From the NCBI GenBank assembly GCA_903825285.1, contig CAIJZY010000046.1, positions 124,001-188,000 of the forward strand: a DNA stretch of 64,000 nt, read 5' to 3'. Numbering within the stretch: position 1 is the stretch's first letter; the number at the start of each line of letters is the position of its first letter. The notes under the pieces were generated by a model. The model was given only the letters and a program-made list of their open reading frames with translations, was not told where the DNA came from and searched no databases. This stretch comes from an uncultured Opitutia bacterium (lineage in GTDB: Bacteria > Verrucomicrobiota > Verrucomicrobiia > Opitutales > Opitutaceae). Both the position numbers and the translations under genes were made by a program. Shown here piece by piece: positions 16,769 to 25,479 of this stretch.

Positions 16769-18277
16769 ATGTCCCCGGTCCCGCTGCTGGCCTTTGAGGC
16801 CATCGAGAAGTCCTTCGGCGCCGTCCGGGCGCTGCGGGGGGTGAGCTTCGAGCTCCGCGCGGGCGAGGTCCACGCGCTGCTCGGCGAGAACGGCGCAGGC
16901 AAGTCCACCCTCATCAAGGTCGCCACCGGCGCGCACGCGCCCGACGCCGGCACCCTCGTCGTGGCCGGCGAGCGCCTTGCCCGCCTCGACCCCGCCGCCG
17001 CCAAGGCGCACGGCATCGCCTGCATCTACCAGCAGCCCGCGCTGTTTCCCGACCTCACCGTCGCCGAGAACCTGGCCCTGCGGCTCGAGCCCGCGGGCGG
17101 CTGGCGCCGCGTGCGGTGGGGTGAGCGCCGGCGCCGCGCGGAGGCGCTGCTGCGCCAGGCCGGCGCGCACGTGCCACCCGACCGCGAGGTGCGCGAGCTC
17201 TCCATGCCGGAGCAGCAGCTCGTGGAAATGGCCGGCGCGCTCGGCGCGGGCGCGCGGATCGTGCTCATGGACGAGCCTACCGCCTCGCTCACGCAGCCCG
17301 AGCAGGAAAGGCTGTTCGCCGCCGTCCGCGCCCTGAAGGCGTCGGGCGTGGGCATCATTTACATCTCCCACCGCCTCGACGAGATCTTTGCGCTGGCGGA
17401 CCGCGTGACGGTGCTGCGCGACGGCGCGACCGTCGGCTCGCGGACGGCCGCGGAGCTGGACGAGCCCGACCTGATCCGGCTGATGGTCGGCCGTGAGGTG
17501 GACCGCCTGTACCCGCCGCCGGCGGCGCCGGCCGGCGAGGTCGTCCTCGACGTCCGCGGGCTGGGCTGCGCCGCCGCGGGCGTGCACGACGTGAGCTTCA
17601 CGGTGCACGCGGGCGAGGTGTTCGCCCTGGCCGGGTTGGTCGGGGCGGGGCGGACGGAGCTGGCGCGCGTGCTCTTCGGGCTGACGCCGGCGGACGCGGG
17701 CGAGGTCCGGCTGCAGGGCGAGCGGGTGGCGCTCGGCTCGCCCCGCGCGGCGATGGCGGCGGGGCTGGCCTACGTGCCCGAGGACCGTCGGCGGCACGGC
17801 GTGGTGCCCGAGCTGCCGGTGGCGCAGAACCTCACGCTCGCGGCGCACCGCGCGATTTTCCCGGGCGGCTGGCTGCGGGCCGGACCGGAGCAGCGGTGCG
17901 CGGCGGAGCTCATTGCGCGGCTCGACATCCGTCCGGCCGAGCCGGCCGCGCCCGTGACGAGCCTGAGCGGCGGCAACCAGCAGAAGGTCGCGCTCGGCCG
18001 CTGGCTGGCGACGAACCCGCGCGTCCTGATCCTCGACGAGCCGACACAGGGCGTGGACGTCGGCGCGAAGGGCGAGATCCACCGCCGCATCCGCGAGCTG
18101 GCGGCGGGCGGGCTGGCGGTGATCCTGATCTCGAGCGACCTCCCGGAGGTGCTCGGGATGGGCGACCGCATCGGCGTGATGCGCGGCGGCACGCTGCGCG
18201 AGATCCTGACCGGCGGCACGCCCGCGCCGGCGGTGATGGCGGCGGCGCTCGGCCGGGCGGGGAAGGGCGCGGCATGA
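16769..18277 (+). CDS. Sugar ABC transporter ATPase, duplicated, RbsA/RhaT-like
   Basis: A 502-aa protein with two fused nucleotide-binding domains. The first has Walker A GENGAGKST and Walker B VLMDEPTAS. The second lacks a canonical Walker A (GLVGAGRTE) but keeps the LSGGNQQK signature and LILDEPTQGVD, the normal asymmetry of carbohydrate-uptake-2 ATPases. It powers the importer formed with the three following genes. Its stop overlaps the next ATG by four bases. Confidence 0.93.
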   Translation: MSPVPLLAFEAIEKSFGAVRALRGVSFELRAGEVHALLGENGAGKSTLIKVATGAHAPDAGTLVVAGERLARLDPAAAKAHGIACIYQQPALFPDLTVAENLALRLEPAGGWRRVRWGERRRRAEALLRQAGAHVPPDREVRELSMPEQQLVEMAGALGAGARIVLMDEPTASLTQPEQERLFAAVRALKASGVGIIYISHRLDEIFALADRVTVLRDGATVGSRTAAELDEPDLIRLMVGREVDRLYPPPAAPAGEVVLDVRGLGCAAAGVHDVSFTVHAGEVFALAGLVGAGRTELARVLFGLTPADAGEVRLQGERVALGSPRAAMAAGLAYVPEDRRRHGVVPELPVAQNLTLAAHRAIFPGGWLRAGPEQRCAAELIARLDIRPAEPAAPVTSLSGGNQQKVALGRWLATNPRVLILDEPTQGVDVGAKGEIHRRIRELAAGGLAVILISSDLPEVLGMGDRIGVMRGGTLREILTGGTPAPAVMAAALGRAGKGAA

Positions 18278-19200
18278 AATCCTACGCCCGGGAACTCGCG
18301 GTCGCGGCGGTGCTCGGCCTGCTGCTGGTCGTGCTGGCCGTCTGGGCCCCGGCCTTTTTCGAACCCGCGCCGCTGCGCTCGCTGCTCGCGCGCGAGGCGC
18401 CCACGCTCGTCGTGGCCTGCGGCATGGCGCTCGTGATCCTCACGCGCCAGATCGACATCTCGGTGGGCTCGCAGTTCTCGGCCTGCAGCGTCGCGGCCGG
18501 CCTGCTCGCCGCGGCCGGGTGGCCGATGGGTCTCGTGCTCCCGGCGGCGGTCGCGCTCGGCGCGGTCCTCGGTGCGGTCAACGGCGCGCTGGTGGCCGGG
18601 CTGGGCCTGCCCTCGATCGTCGTGACGCTCGCGACGATGGTCACGCTCCGGCAGGGCCTGAACCTCGCGCGGCAGGGCGAATTTGTGAATCTCCCCGACG
18701 GCGTGCAGTGGCTCGGCCTCGGCCAGTCGGCGGGGCAGGGGATGCTCCTCCTTGTCGCCGGCGCGGTGTTCGTGACCCTTGCGCTCGCCCTGCGCCACCT
18801 CGCGGCCGGCCGGCACGTGTATGCGGTCGGCAGCGACGCCGAGGCGGCGCGGCTGGCGGGACTGCGGCCGCGGCGCGTGACGCTTGCGGCGTTCATGCTG
18901 CTCGGCGCGTGCGCCGGCTTGGCGGCGGTGATGAACGTCGTGCAGTCGCCGCAGGTGCAGCCGCTCGCCGGGTCCGGGCTGGAGCTCAAGGTCATCGCCG
19001 CCGTGGTGGTCGGCGGCGTCGCGATCTCCGGCGGCCGCGGCCGCCTCGGCGGCGTGTTCCTTGGCCTGCTCCTGCTGGCCTTCATCTCCCCCGCGCTGAC
19101 CCACCTGCACATCGAGGCGTACTGGGAGAAGGCGATCCAGGGCGCGATCATCCTGCTCGCGGTCCTGGCCGATGCCGGGCGGAAGGAGGACTCGCCATGA
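18274..19200 (+). CDS. Sugar ABC transporter permease 1 (rhamnose/Lsr type)
   Basis: A 308-aa inner-membrane permease of the BPD_transp_2 family with about eight to ten hydrophobic segments. The signature ILTRQIDISVGSQFSA is conserved, as is the later VIAAVVVGGVAISGGRGRLGG loop. Start and stop are both shared with neighbours through ATGA overlaps, fixing the start at 18274. It pairs with the permease that follows. Confidence 0.93.
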   Translation: MKSYARELAVAAVLGLLLVVLAVWAPAFFEPAPLRSLLAREAPTLVVACGMALVILTRQIDISVGSQFSACSVAAGLLAAAGWPMGLVLPAAVALGAVLGAVNGALVAGLGLPSIVVTLATMVTLRQGLNLARQGEFVNLPDGVQWLGLGQSAGQGMLLLVAGAVFVTLALALRHLAAGRHVYAVGSDAEAARLAGLRPRRVTLAAFMLLGACAGLAAVMNVVQSPQVQPLAGSGLELKVIAAVVVGGVAISGGRGRLGGVFLGLLLLAFISPALTHLHIEAYWEKAIQGAIILLAVLADAGRKEDSP

Positions 19201-20252
19201 CGCGCGGGGCCGAACTGATCCGCGCGGGCTGGCGGCGGCACGAGGTGCGGCTGCTGGCCGTGCTCGTGGCGGAGTGGCTCGTGTTCTACTATTGCGGCAC
19301 GTCGGTGAACCGCCACGGCGTGGTCGTGGGCTTCGGCACGCTCGAACGCCAGGGCGACATCCTCCGCCACTCCTGCGAGATCGGGCTGCTTGCGCTGGTG
19401 CTGACGCCGGTGATCCTCACGGCGGGCATCGACCTCTCGGTCGGATCGCTGCTCGGGCTGTGCGCGGTGGTGTTCGGCCAGCTCTGGCACGACGCGGGCC
19501 TGTCGGTGGGCGCGGCGGCGGCGCTGACGCTGGTGGCCGGAGCCCTGGCGGGCGGACTCAATGCTGGGCTGATCGCCGGGCTGCGCCTGCCGCCGCTGAT
19601 CGTCACGCTCGGCACGTATTCGCTCTTCCGCGGGCTGGCGGAGGCGCTGACGCGCGGCGCGGTCACGTACACGGATTTCCCGGCCGGCTTCCTCGCGCTC
19701 GGCCAGGACCGCGCGCTCGGCCTGCCCGTGCAGGCCTGGGCGTTCCTCGCGGTGGCGGCCGCGGTGTGGGTGCTGGTGCACCGCACGATGACCGGCCGCG
19801 CGTTCCGCGTGATCGGGTTCTCGCCGGAGGGCGCGCGGTATGCCGGGCTGCCGGTGCGTCGCACGCTCGCGCTCGCGTACGTGCTCGCGGGCGTGGTCGC
19901 CGCGCTGGCGGCGCTCATCTACACGGCGCGGATCGGCCAGGCCAAGGCCGACGCGGGCACCGGCTACGAGTTGTCGGCCATCGCCGCGGTGGTGCTGGGC
20001 GGCACGAGCATCTTCGGCGGGCGCGGCAGCGTCACCGGCACGCTGCTCGGCGTGGCGGCGATCGCGGTCCTGCAGAACGGCCTCGCGACCATTCCCGTGG
20101 TGATCCGGCTGAACGCCGCGGGCGAGATCGCGGGGCTCCTTACCGGCGCGCTCCTGCTCGGCGCGCTGTCCGCCGAGGCCGCGGCAAAGGTCTTGTCTCA
20201 GCTCCGCCGCCGCCGCCAGTCTGCCCCCGGTCCCAACCCCGTCGCCCCATGA
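19197..20252 (+). CDS. Sugar ABC transporter permease 2 (rhamnose/Lsr type)
   Basis: A 351-aa BPD_transp_2 permease. ILTAGIDLSVGSLLGL and the AIAAVVLGGTSIFGGRGSVTG loop mark the family. A long soluble N-terminal stretch (RAGWRRHEVR) precedes the first helix, and a basic tail ends the protein. It overlaps the upstream permease and the downstream binding-protein gene by four bases each, so ATPase, both permeases and binding protein should be translated in a fixed ratio. Confidence 0.93.
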   Translation: MTRGAELIRAGWRRHEVRLLAVLVAEWLVFYYCGTSVNRHGVVVGFGTLERQGDILRHSCEIGLLALVLTPVILTAGIDLSVGSLLGLCAVVFGQLWHDAGLSVGAAAALTLVAGALAGGLNAGLIAGLRLPPLIVTLGTYSLFRGLAEALTRGAVTYTDFPAGFLALGQDRALGLPVQAWAFLAVAAAVWVLVHRTMTGRAFRVIGFSPEGARYAGLPVRRTLALAYVLAGVVAALAALIYTARIGQAKADAGTGYELSAIAAVVLGGTSIFGGRGSVTGTLLGVAAIAVLQNGLATIPVVIRLNAAGEIAGLLTGALLLGALSAEAAAKVLSQLRRRRQSAPGPNPVAP

Positions 20253-21232
20253 AGCTTTTCCGTGGCTGCCTTGCCCTGCTGTTTCTCGGCCTGCTGTCCG
20301 CCGTCGCGGCGCCGGCGGCCGACGCCCGCCTGATGGTGGCGCTGATGCCGAAGGCGAAGGGCAACGCCTACTTCATCTCGTGCAAGGCCGGCGCCGAGCG
20401 GGCCGCGCGCGAGCTCGGCGTCGAGCTGCTGTTCGACGGCCCCGCGGAGACCAACGCGGCGAAGCAGAACGAGATCGTCGAGAACTGGATCACGCTCGGC
20501 GTGGACGTGATCGCCGTGGCGGCGGAGAACCGGGAGGGCATCGCGACCGCGCTCCGCAAGGCGCAGCGGGCGGGGATCAAGGTCATCACCTACGACGCCG
20601 ACACGCTGCCGGACGCGCGCAGCTTCTTTGTCAACCAGGCCACGCCGGAGGGCATCGGCCAGACGCTGATGGACGAGGCCGCGCGCCTCTGCGGCGGCAA
20701 CGGCGAGTTTGCGATCATCACGGCCACGCTCACGGCGGGCAACCAGCGCGAGTGGCAGAAGCACATCGAGGCCCGGCTGGCGGCGAAGTACCCCGGCATG
20801 AAGCTCGTCGCGGTGCGGCCCAGCGACGACTTCAAGGACCGTGCGCAGTCGGAGGCGACGGCGCTGATGAGCGCGTATCCGAAGCTCAAGCTCATCATGG
20901 CGCTCTGCACGCCCGCGGTGCCCGGCGCGGCGGAGGCGGTCAAGCAGGCGGGCAAGGTCGGCCAGGTGAAGGTCATCGGCCTGGGCCTGCCGAAGGAGAA
21001 CCGCCGCTATGTGCAGGAGGGCGTCACCGACTGCGTCGTGCTCTGGAACACCGACCAGCTTGGCTACCTCACCGCGTACGTGGCGGTGGCCGTCGCGCGC
21101 GACCAGCTCAAGCTCGGCGCGACGAGTTTTCCCGCCGGCACCCTCGGCGCGATGCGTGTCGAGGGCGACAACGTGCTGCTCGGCCGTCCGTTTGTGTTCA
21201 CGAAGGAGAACATCGGTCAGTTTGAGTTCTGA
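20249..21232 (+). CDS. Periplasmic sugar-binding protein, RhaS (rhamnose) type
   Basis: A 327-aa periplasmic-binding-protein-1-like domain protein with a Sec signal peptide ending near residue 25 (AAPAADA). LMPKAKGNAYFISCKAGAERAA, a paired GLGLPKENRRYVQEGVTD segment, VLWNTDQLGY and the C-terminal PFVFTKENIGQFEF match rhamnose-binding RhaS proteins better than ribose- or xylose-binding proteins. LsrB (autoinducer-2) is a close relative and cannot be excluded, but the surrounding rhamnogalacturonan genes favour L-rhamnose. It is the last gene of the four-gene importer and is followed by an inverted repeat that may end the transcript. Confidence 0.82.
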   Translation: MKLFRGCLALLFLGLLSAVAAPAADARLMVALMPKAKGNAYFISCKAGAERAARELGVELLFDGPAETNAAKQNEIVENWITLGVDVIAVAAENREGIATALRKAQRAGIKVITYDADTLPDARSFFVNQATPEGIGQTLMDEAARLCGGNGEFAIITATLTAGNQREWQKHIEARLAAKYPGMKLVAVRPSDDFKDRAQSEATALMSAYPKLKLIMALCTPAVPGAAEAVKQAGKVGQVKVIGLGLPKENRRYVQEGVTDCVVLWNTDQLGYLTAYVAVAVARDQLKLGATSFPAGTLGAMRVEGDNVLLGRPFVFTKENIGQFEF

Positions 21233-21250
21233 GCGTGGGCGCGGAGCGCT

Positions 21251-21354
21251 GCCGCGCGGTTGAAAGTTGAAAGCGGATAGTTGAAAGTCGGGGCGCACTC
21301 GTTCCGCGTCCGGTCTTGCAACTTTCAACCGGCCCCAACTTTCAACCGCGCGGC
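21251..21354. repeat. Palindromic 'GTTGAAAGTTG' repeat
   Basis: Arms 21251-21269 and 21336-21354 form a perfect 19-bp inverted repeat (GCCGCGCGGTTGAAAGTTG). Further TTGAAAG and CTTTCAA words lie inside. It begins 18 bases after the binding-protein stop codon and could serve as the transcription end of the importer operon. Confidence 0.75.
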
Positions 21355-21544
21355 GCCGGCGCGCAGTCGGACTGTCTGAGGTTCGGTCTCGTTGAGCAGA
21401 GGGCACAAGTGGGATTGGTTTCAGTTGTTACACCCCGTTAATTTTTTACCCCCGACCCTTGGCAGACCGGCCGAGTCATTCCCCTGGAATCAGTCTGGCC
21501 GTGCTGCGATGGCACCGGTGCCCCCTTTGTACCCAACAAGCCCT
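21355..21544 (+). promoter_or_regulatory. Leader and probable promoter region of the TonB receptor
   Basis: This stretch between the repeat at 21354 and the receptor start has no coding potential like its neighbours. It includes an unusually AT-rich island at about 21413-21450 (TTGGTTTCAGTTGTTACACC, then TTAATTTTTTA) that is the most plausible promoter position, leaving a leader of roughly 100 bases. No riboswitch or operator was recognised. Confidence 0.35.
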
Positions 21545-24500
21545 ATGAACCCCAACAACTCGCATCGTTCCGGGAGCCATGGCCGGCGCGCCCTGCTGCT
21601 CGCCGCCCTGCTCGTCTCTCCCGTCCTGGCCCAGGACAACCCGCCCGCGTCCGACACCGCCTCCGCCACGAAGGCGAAGCCGATTCCCACGGCGGCCGTG
21701 GTGGCCTCCACGGAGGAGCCCGTGATGCTGTCCCCGTTCACCGTCAACACGGAGAAGGACACCGGTTATTTCACCGCCAACACGCTGGCCGGCACCCGGC
21801 TGAACAACAACATCGCCGACCTGCCGTCGTCGATCACCGTGGTCACCAAGCAGCAGATGGAGGACACGGGGTCGGTGAACATCAACGACGTGTTCCGCTA
21901 CGAGGCCAACACCGAGGGCGCGCGGACCTACACGCCGTTCACGCTCGTCCGCTCGAACGTCTCCGACTCGCTCGGCGGCGGCGGCGGCACGACCGGCAAC
22001 TTCACCAGCGCGGTGACGACCGGCAACCGCGTCCGCGGCCTGTCCGCGGCGGACCAGGAGGAGGACAACTTCTTCTCCCTCTACCGCATTCCGTTCGACA
22101 GCTACAACACGCAGGCGGTGGAAATCCTCCGCGGCCCGAACTCCATCATCTTCGGCACGGGCAGCCCCGCCGGCATCGTCAACCAGGAGCGCATCCAGGC
22201 CGACACGAACCTGAAGAGCCTCAACGTGAAGGTCGCCGCCAGCAGCTGGGGCGGCCATCGCGAGTCCGCCAGCGCGAACATCCCGCTGATCAAGGGCACG
22301 CTCGGCCTCTACCTCGCCCAGGTGAACGACTCGCAGGGCTTCAAGCAGATCCCGTCCTACGACATCACCAAGCGCGAGTACGCCGCCATCACCTATTACC
22401 CGTTCAAGAGCCACAAGACCAAGTTGACGGGCAGCTTTGAGTACTACCGCAACGACGCCAACGACCCGAATGGCGTCTCCCCGATCGACTTCGTCACGCC
22501 GTGGATCAACAGCGGCAAGCCGATCTGGAACCCGGTCACCGACATGGTGACCTTCGCCAACGGCACGACCATGGGGCCCTACGCGATCTCCAGCGCGTAC
22601 CCGAACTACCATGCCCCGATCACGCAGGCGCTGCTCACCACCGCCACCTCGCCGTACTTCGTGCCGTCGCTGACCTTCATGTCCGCGAGCCACAACACGA
22701 TGTTCATCAGCCAGGGCAACGTGGAGAACTATTACCGCGGCAGCCAGACCGGTCTCAACATCGCGGGCTGGGTGCCGGCCACGAACACGATGACGGCCTC
22801 GCAGCTGATGGTGAACCAGGAGCGCATGACGCTCACCGCCAACCTGCCCAACCCGACGAACTACGCCACGTGGTACTTCCCGGGCGTCACGAACAAGAGC
22901 GTGTACGACTGGAGCACGATCAACGTCAACTCGCTGAACTACTCCCGGACCGCGGCCCGCACCTTCAACCTCAGCCTCGAGCAGGAAATCCTGCCCGACC
23001 TGCACGCGCAGGTCGCCTGGTTCCGCCAGGAGCTGAAGCAGCTGCAGGACGGCCCGCTTTCCCAGGCCAACGCGACCACCCTGTATGTGGACACGAACTC
23101 CAACATGTTCGACGGGTCGGTGAACACGCATGCCGGCCAGGAGTTCGTGGACGTCTACTCGAGCGACGTGTACTCCGAGCCGGAGATCAACAACAACTGG
23201 CGCGCGATGCTGGCCTACGAGCCGGACTTCCGCAAAAAGGTCCCGGAGTGGCTGGATTGGATCGGCCACCACCGCTTCATGGGCGTTTACACGCAGCATG
23301 ACGACGTGATCACCAACCTGCGCTACCGCCCGGCGATCATCGGCGGAGATCCCAACTATCTCCCGACGGCGGCGGCCATGTCCGCGGTCGCGGGCTACGC
23401 CTATCCCGTCAGCAACGCCGCGATCGAGCAGTGGTTCTACATGGGCGGCTCCGGCAGCCCGGGCTACTTCAACCGTCCCGGCTACGGCGGCCCGACGGCC
23501 TCGACCATCAAGACCTACAACTATGCGACGGGCCAGTGGATCAACACCACGGTCAACACGGACTCCGTCCTGTACCCCAGCGGCGGCCTGCAGGAGAGCC
23601 TCCTGGATTCGAAGACATTCTTCTGGCAGAGCTTTTTCTGGAATGACCGCATCGTCGGCTCGTTTGGCGTCAACAACGACAAGGTGAAGAACCGGAACAC
23701 CGTGTTCCCGTCGGTCAACCCGAACGCCACGCTCTTCACCAACGGCCTGCCCAACACCCAGTACTGGTACATGTACGGCCCGTGGTCCTACGTGAGCGGC
23801 AACACGCACACGATGGGCGTGGTGGTGCACCCGTTCAAGAACTGGCAGCGCATCGACGGCCTGGCGAACCGGGGCGACCTGCTCTCCGGCTTCCTCCGCT
23901 CGCTCAGCTTCACGTTCAACAAGTCCGACAACTTCAACCCGCCGTCCGCGTACTACACCGACTACTTCGGCAACTCGCTGGGCAAGCCGCAGGGCAAGGA
24001 AAAGGACTACGGCCTCGAGATTGCCACCCCGGACAACAAGCTCTTCCTCCGCGCCACGTGGTTCCAGACGACCAATGACAACGCGCTGGTGACGCTGACC
24101 TCCACCGCCCGCGCCAACTACATCGACCAGACGGAGCTCAAGAACTGGGCCACGACGGTCGTCGAGATCCGCAACGGCCAGAACCCGTCCGACCCGAACT
24201 TCGGCAACGCGAACATCTACCCGATCACGGCCGCCATGCAGTCCCAGATCGCGGCCCTCACCGGCCTGCCGTACAACTACGGCGGCAATGTCGGCGAGAA
24301 CGGCCAGTACGTGAACCCGGCCGCGACCGAGAGCGGCGTGGCCAAGGGCATCGAGCTGGAAATGACCTACAACCCGACGCACAACTGGACGATGAAGGTG
24401 ACGTGGAGCAAGCAGCAGACCACGATCACGGGCGCCGCCGCGCAGGCGCAGGCATGGGTCAACCACCGCCTGAGCCCCTGGCAGGCCTATGTCGCCTCCG

Positions 24501-25096
24501 ACCTCCCGACGGTGTACACGAAATCCAACGGCAGCCCGATGTACGTCGGCAACTTCTGGCAGAGCTACGGCTACGACTCCAACGTCTCCGGCCCCGGCAA
24601 CATCAACGGTTGGACCACCACCCAGAACTATTACAACATCGTCGTGGCCTCCCAGCTGGCGATCGACGAGGCCAACAACGGCGCCCTCGCCCCCAACCAG
24701 CGCGAGACCAGCTGGCGCTACCTCACGAACTACACGTTCAGCGAGGGCAAACTGAAGCACCTGAGCATCGGCGGCGCGGTCCGCTACGACGGCCGGGCCA
24801 CCGCCGGCTACTACGGCGACACCGTCCACCTCAACGGCTCGAACCAGATCGCCGCGCCGGACATCACGCGCCCGATCTACACGCCGGCCAAGACGCACCT
24901 CGACCTCTGGACCTCCTACACGCTCCCGGTGTCCTTCGTCGGCAGCAAGGTCATGTGCAAGGTGCAGCTGAACGTGGCGGACGTCACGTCCAACGGCTAC
25001 CTGCAGCCGATCTCCTATAACTTCGACGGCACCCCGGCCGCGGAGCGCATCATCCAGCCGCGCAGCTACACGCTCAGCACGGACTTCTCGTTCTGA
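21545..25096 (+). CDS. TonB-dependent outer membrane receptor, Opitutaceae type
   Basis: A 1183-aa receptor that would import an oligosaccharide or other large ligand across the outer membrane using TonB energy. A signal peptide ends at about residue 30 (VLAQ). The TonB-box-like segment and plug start read VMLSPFTVNTEKDTGYFTANTLAGTRL (about 60-86), followed by the plug (SITVVTKQQMEDTG, RVRGLSAADQ, VEILRGPNSIIFGTGSPAGIVN). The rest is beta-barrel, ending in the terminal phenylalanine (STDFSF). The ATG at 21545 is chosen because the signal peptide follows directly. No SusD-like lipoprotein is next to it, unlike Bacteroidetes systems. A strong terminator follows. The ligand is unknown; a pectic oligomer is inferred from the neighbours. 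Confidence 0.93.
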   Translation: MNPNNSHRSGSHGRRALLLAALLVSPVLAQDNPPASDTASATKAKPIPTAAVVASTEEPVMLSPFTVNTEKDTGYFTANTLAGTRLNNNIADLPSSITVVTKQQMEDTGSVNINDVFRYEANTEGARTYTPFTLVRSNVSDSLGGGGGTTGNFTSAVTTGNRVRGLSAADQEEDNFFSLYRIPFDSYNTQAVEILRGPNSIIFGTGSPAGIVNQERIQADTNLKSLNVKVAASSWGGHRESASANIPLIKGTLGLYLAQVNDSQGFKQIPSYDITKREYAAITYYPFKSHKTKLTGSFEYYRNDANDPNGVSPIDFVTPWINSGKPIWNPVTDMVTFANGTTMGPYAISSAYPNYHAPITQALLTTATSPYFVPSLTFMSASHNTMFISQGNVENYYRGSQTGLNIAGWVPATNTMTASQLMVNQERMTLTANLPNPTNYATWYFPGVTNKSVYDWSTINVNSLNYSRTAARTFNLSLEQEILPDLHAQVAWFRQELKQLQDGPLSQANATTLYVDTNSNMFDGSVNTHAGQEFVDVYSSDVYSEPEINNNWRAMLAYEPDFRKKVPEWLDWIGHHRFMGVYTQHDDVITNLRYRPAIIGGDPNYLPTAAAMSAVAGYAYPVSNAAIEQWFYMGGSGSPGYFNRPGYGGPTASTIKTYNYATGQWINTTVNTDSVLYPSGGLQESLLDSKTFFWQSFFWNDRIVGSFGVNNDKVKNRNTVFPSVNPNATLFTNGLPNTQYWYMYGPWSYVSGNTHTMGVVVHPFKNWQRIDGLANRGDLLSGFLRSLSFTFNKSDNFNPPSAYYTDYFGNSLGKPQGKEKDYGLEIATPDNKLFLRATWFQTTNDNALVTLTSTARANYIDQTELKNWATTVVEIRNGQNPSDPNFGNANIYPITAAMQSQIAALTGLPYNYGGNVGENGQYVNPAATESGVAKGIELEMTYNPTHNWTMKVTWSKQQTTITGAAAQAQAWVNHRLSPWQAYVASDLPTVYTKSNGSPMYVGNFWQSYGYDSNVSGPGNINGWTTTQNYYNIVVASQLAIDEANNGALAPNQRETSWRYLTNYTFSEGKLKHLSIGGAVRYDGRATAGYYGDTVHLNGSNQIAAPDITRPIYTPAKTHLDLWTSYTLPVSFVGSKVMCKVQLNVADVTSNGYLQPISYNFDGTPAAERIIQPRSYTLSTDFSF

Positions 25097-25137
25097 GCCA
25101 GAATAGGGGTGCGCCCGGCGCACGTTTGGTTCCTCAT

Positions 25138-25168
25138 GACGGGGCGGGCAACCGCCCCGTCTTGCTTT
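25138..25168 (+). terminator. Rho-independent terminator after the TonB receptor
   Basis: A perfect 10-bp stem GACGGGGCGG / CCGCCCCGTC with loop GCAA, followed by TTGCTTT. It lies 42 bases after the receptor stop codon. Confidence 0.85.
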
Positions 25169-25222
25169 GGATGAGCCCCGCGCCGCGCCCCGGACTCTCC
25201 AACGAAACCCCACAGAACAGGC

Positions 25223-25377
25223 CGTCATCCTGAGCGAAGGCGAAGGATCGCTGTTCGCCCTCCCCCCGAGCCAATGGAGGGTTCCAGACACTCAGGTGAC
25301 GTGACCAGAGTGGCAGGGACACAACGCGGGCCGACGGTATTATTAACAGCGATCCTTCGCCTTCGCTCAGGATGACG
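25223..25377. mobile_element. 155-bp element with terminal inverted repeats, copy 1
   Basis: The ends are perfect inverted repeats of at least 33 bp, beginning CGTCATCCTGAGCGAAGGCG and continuing AAGGATCGCTGTT. The second copy at 49175-49329 has the same length and keeps GAGCCAATG at the same internal offset, plus related sequence after it. No protein is encoded, so it is a non-autonomous, MITE-like element or a domesticated palindrome. It lies between the receptor terminator and the TPR gene. Confidence 0.7.
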
Positions 25378-25431
25378 GAAAAACAGGATTCACTGCCCGC
25401 AACTCTGCCGCCAGCATGTGCTCCAAAATAT

Positions 25432-25463
25432 CAGCGTCCATTAGTGCCCATTAGCGGTTTTCC
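25432..25463. repeat. Single arm of the 'CATTAGTGG/ATTAGCG' repeat
   Basis: CAGCGTCCATTAGTGCCC followed by ATTAGCGGTTTTCC is a member of the repeat family found as inverted pairs at 29453-29554 and 32031-32108. It lies just upstream of the TPR gene start. Together with the 155-bp element and the receptor terminator it accounts for most of the 25097-25479 gap. Confidence 0.6.
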
Positions 25464-25479
25464 CTCTTCGCCGTCCCCC

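Noticed and set aside
16769-21232. Reading the importer as an LsrACDB autoinducer-2 system
   Set aside because: Gene order is the same, but the binding protein has RhaS-like GLGLPKEN, NTDQLGY and C-terminal sequences, and there are no lsrK/lsrF/lsrG-like genes nearby.
21476-25291. A 1271-codon open frame on the minus strand opposite the TonB receptor
   Set aside because: The translation is Arg/Val/Gly/Asp-rich with no domain. It is the mirror of a real receptor gene, a common effect of GC-rich codon use.
25372-25479. Upstream in-frame start for the TPR membrane protein
   Set aside because: It begins inside the terminal repeat of the 155-bp element and crosses another dispersed repeat; the ATG at 25480 fits the protein.
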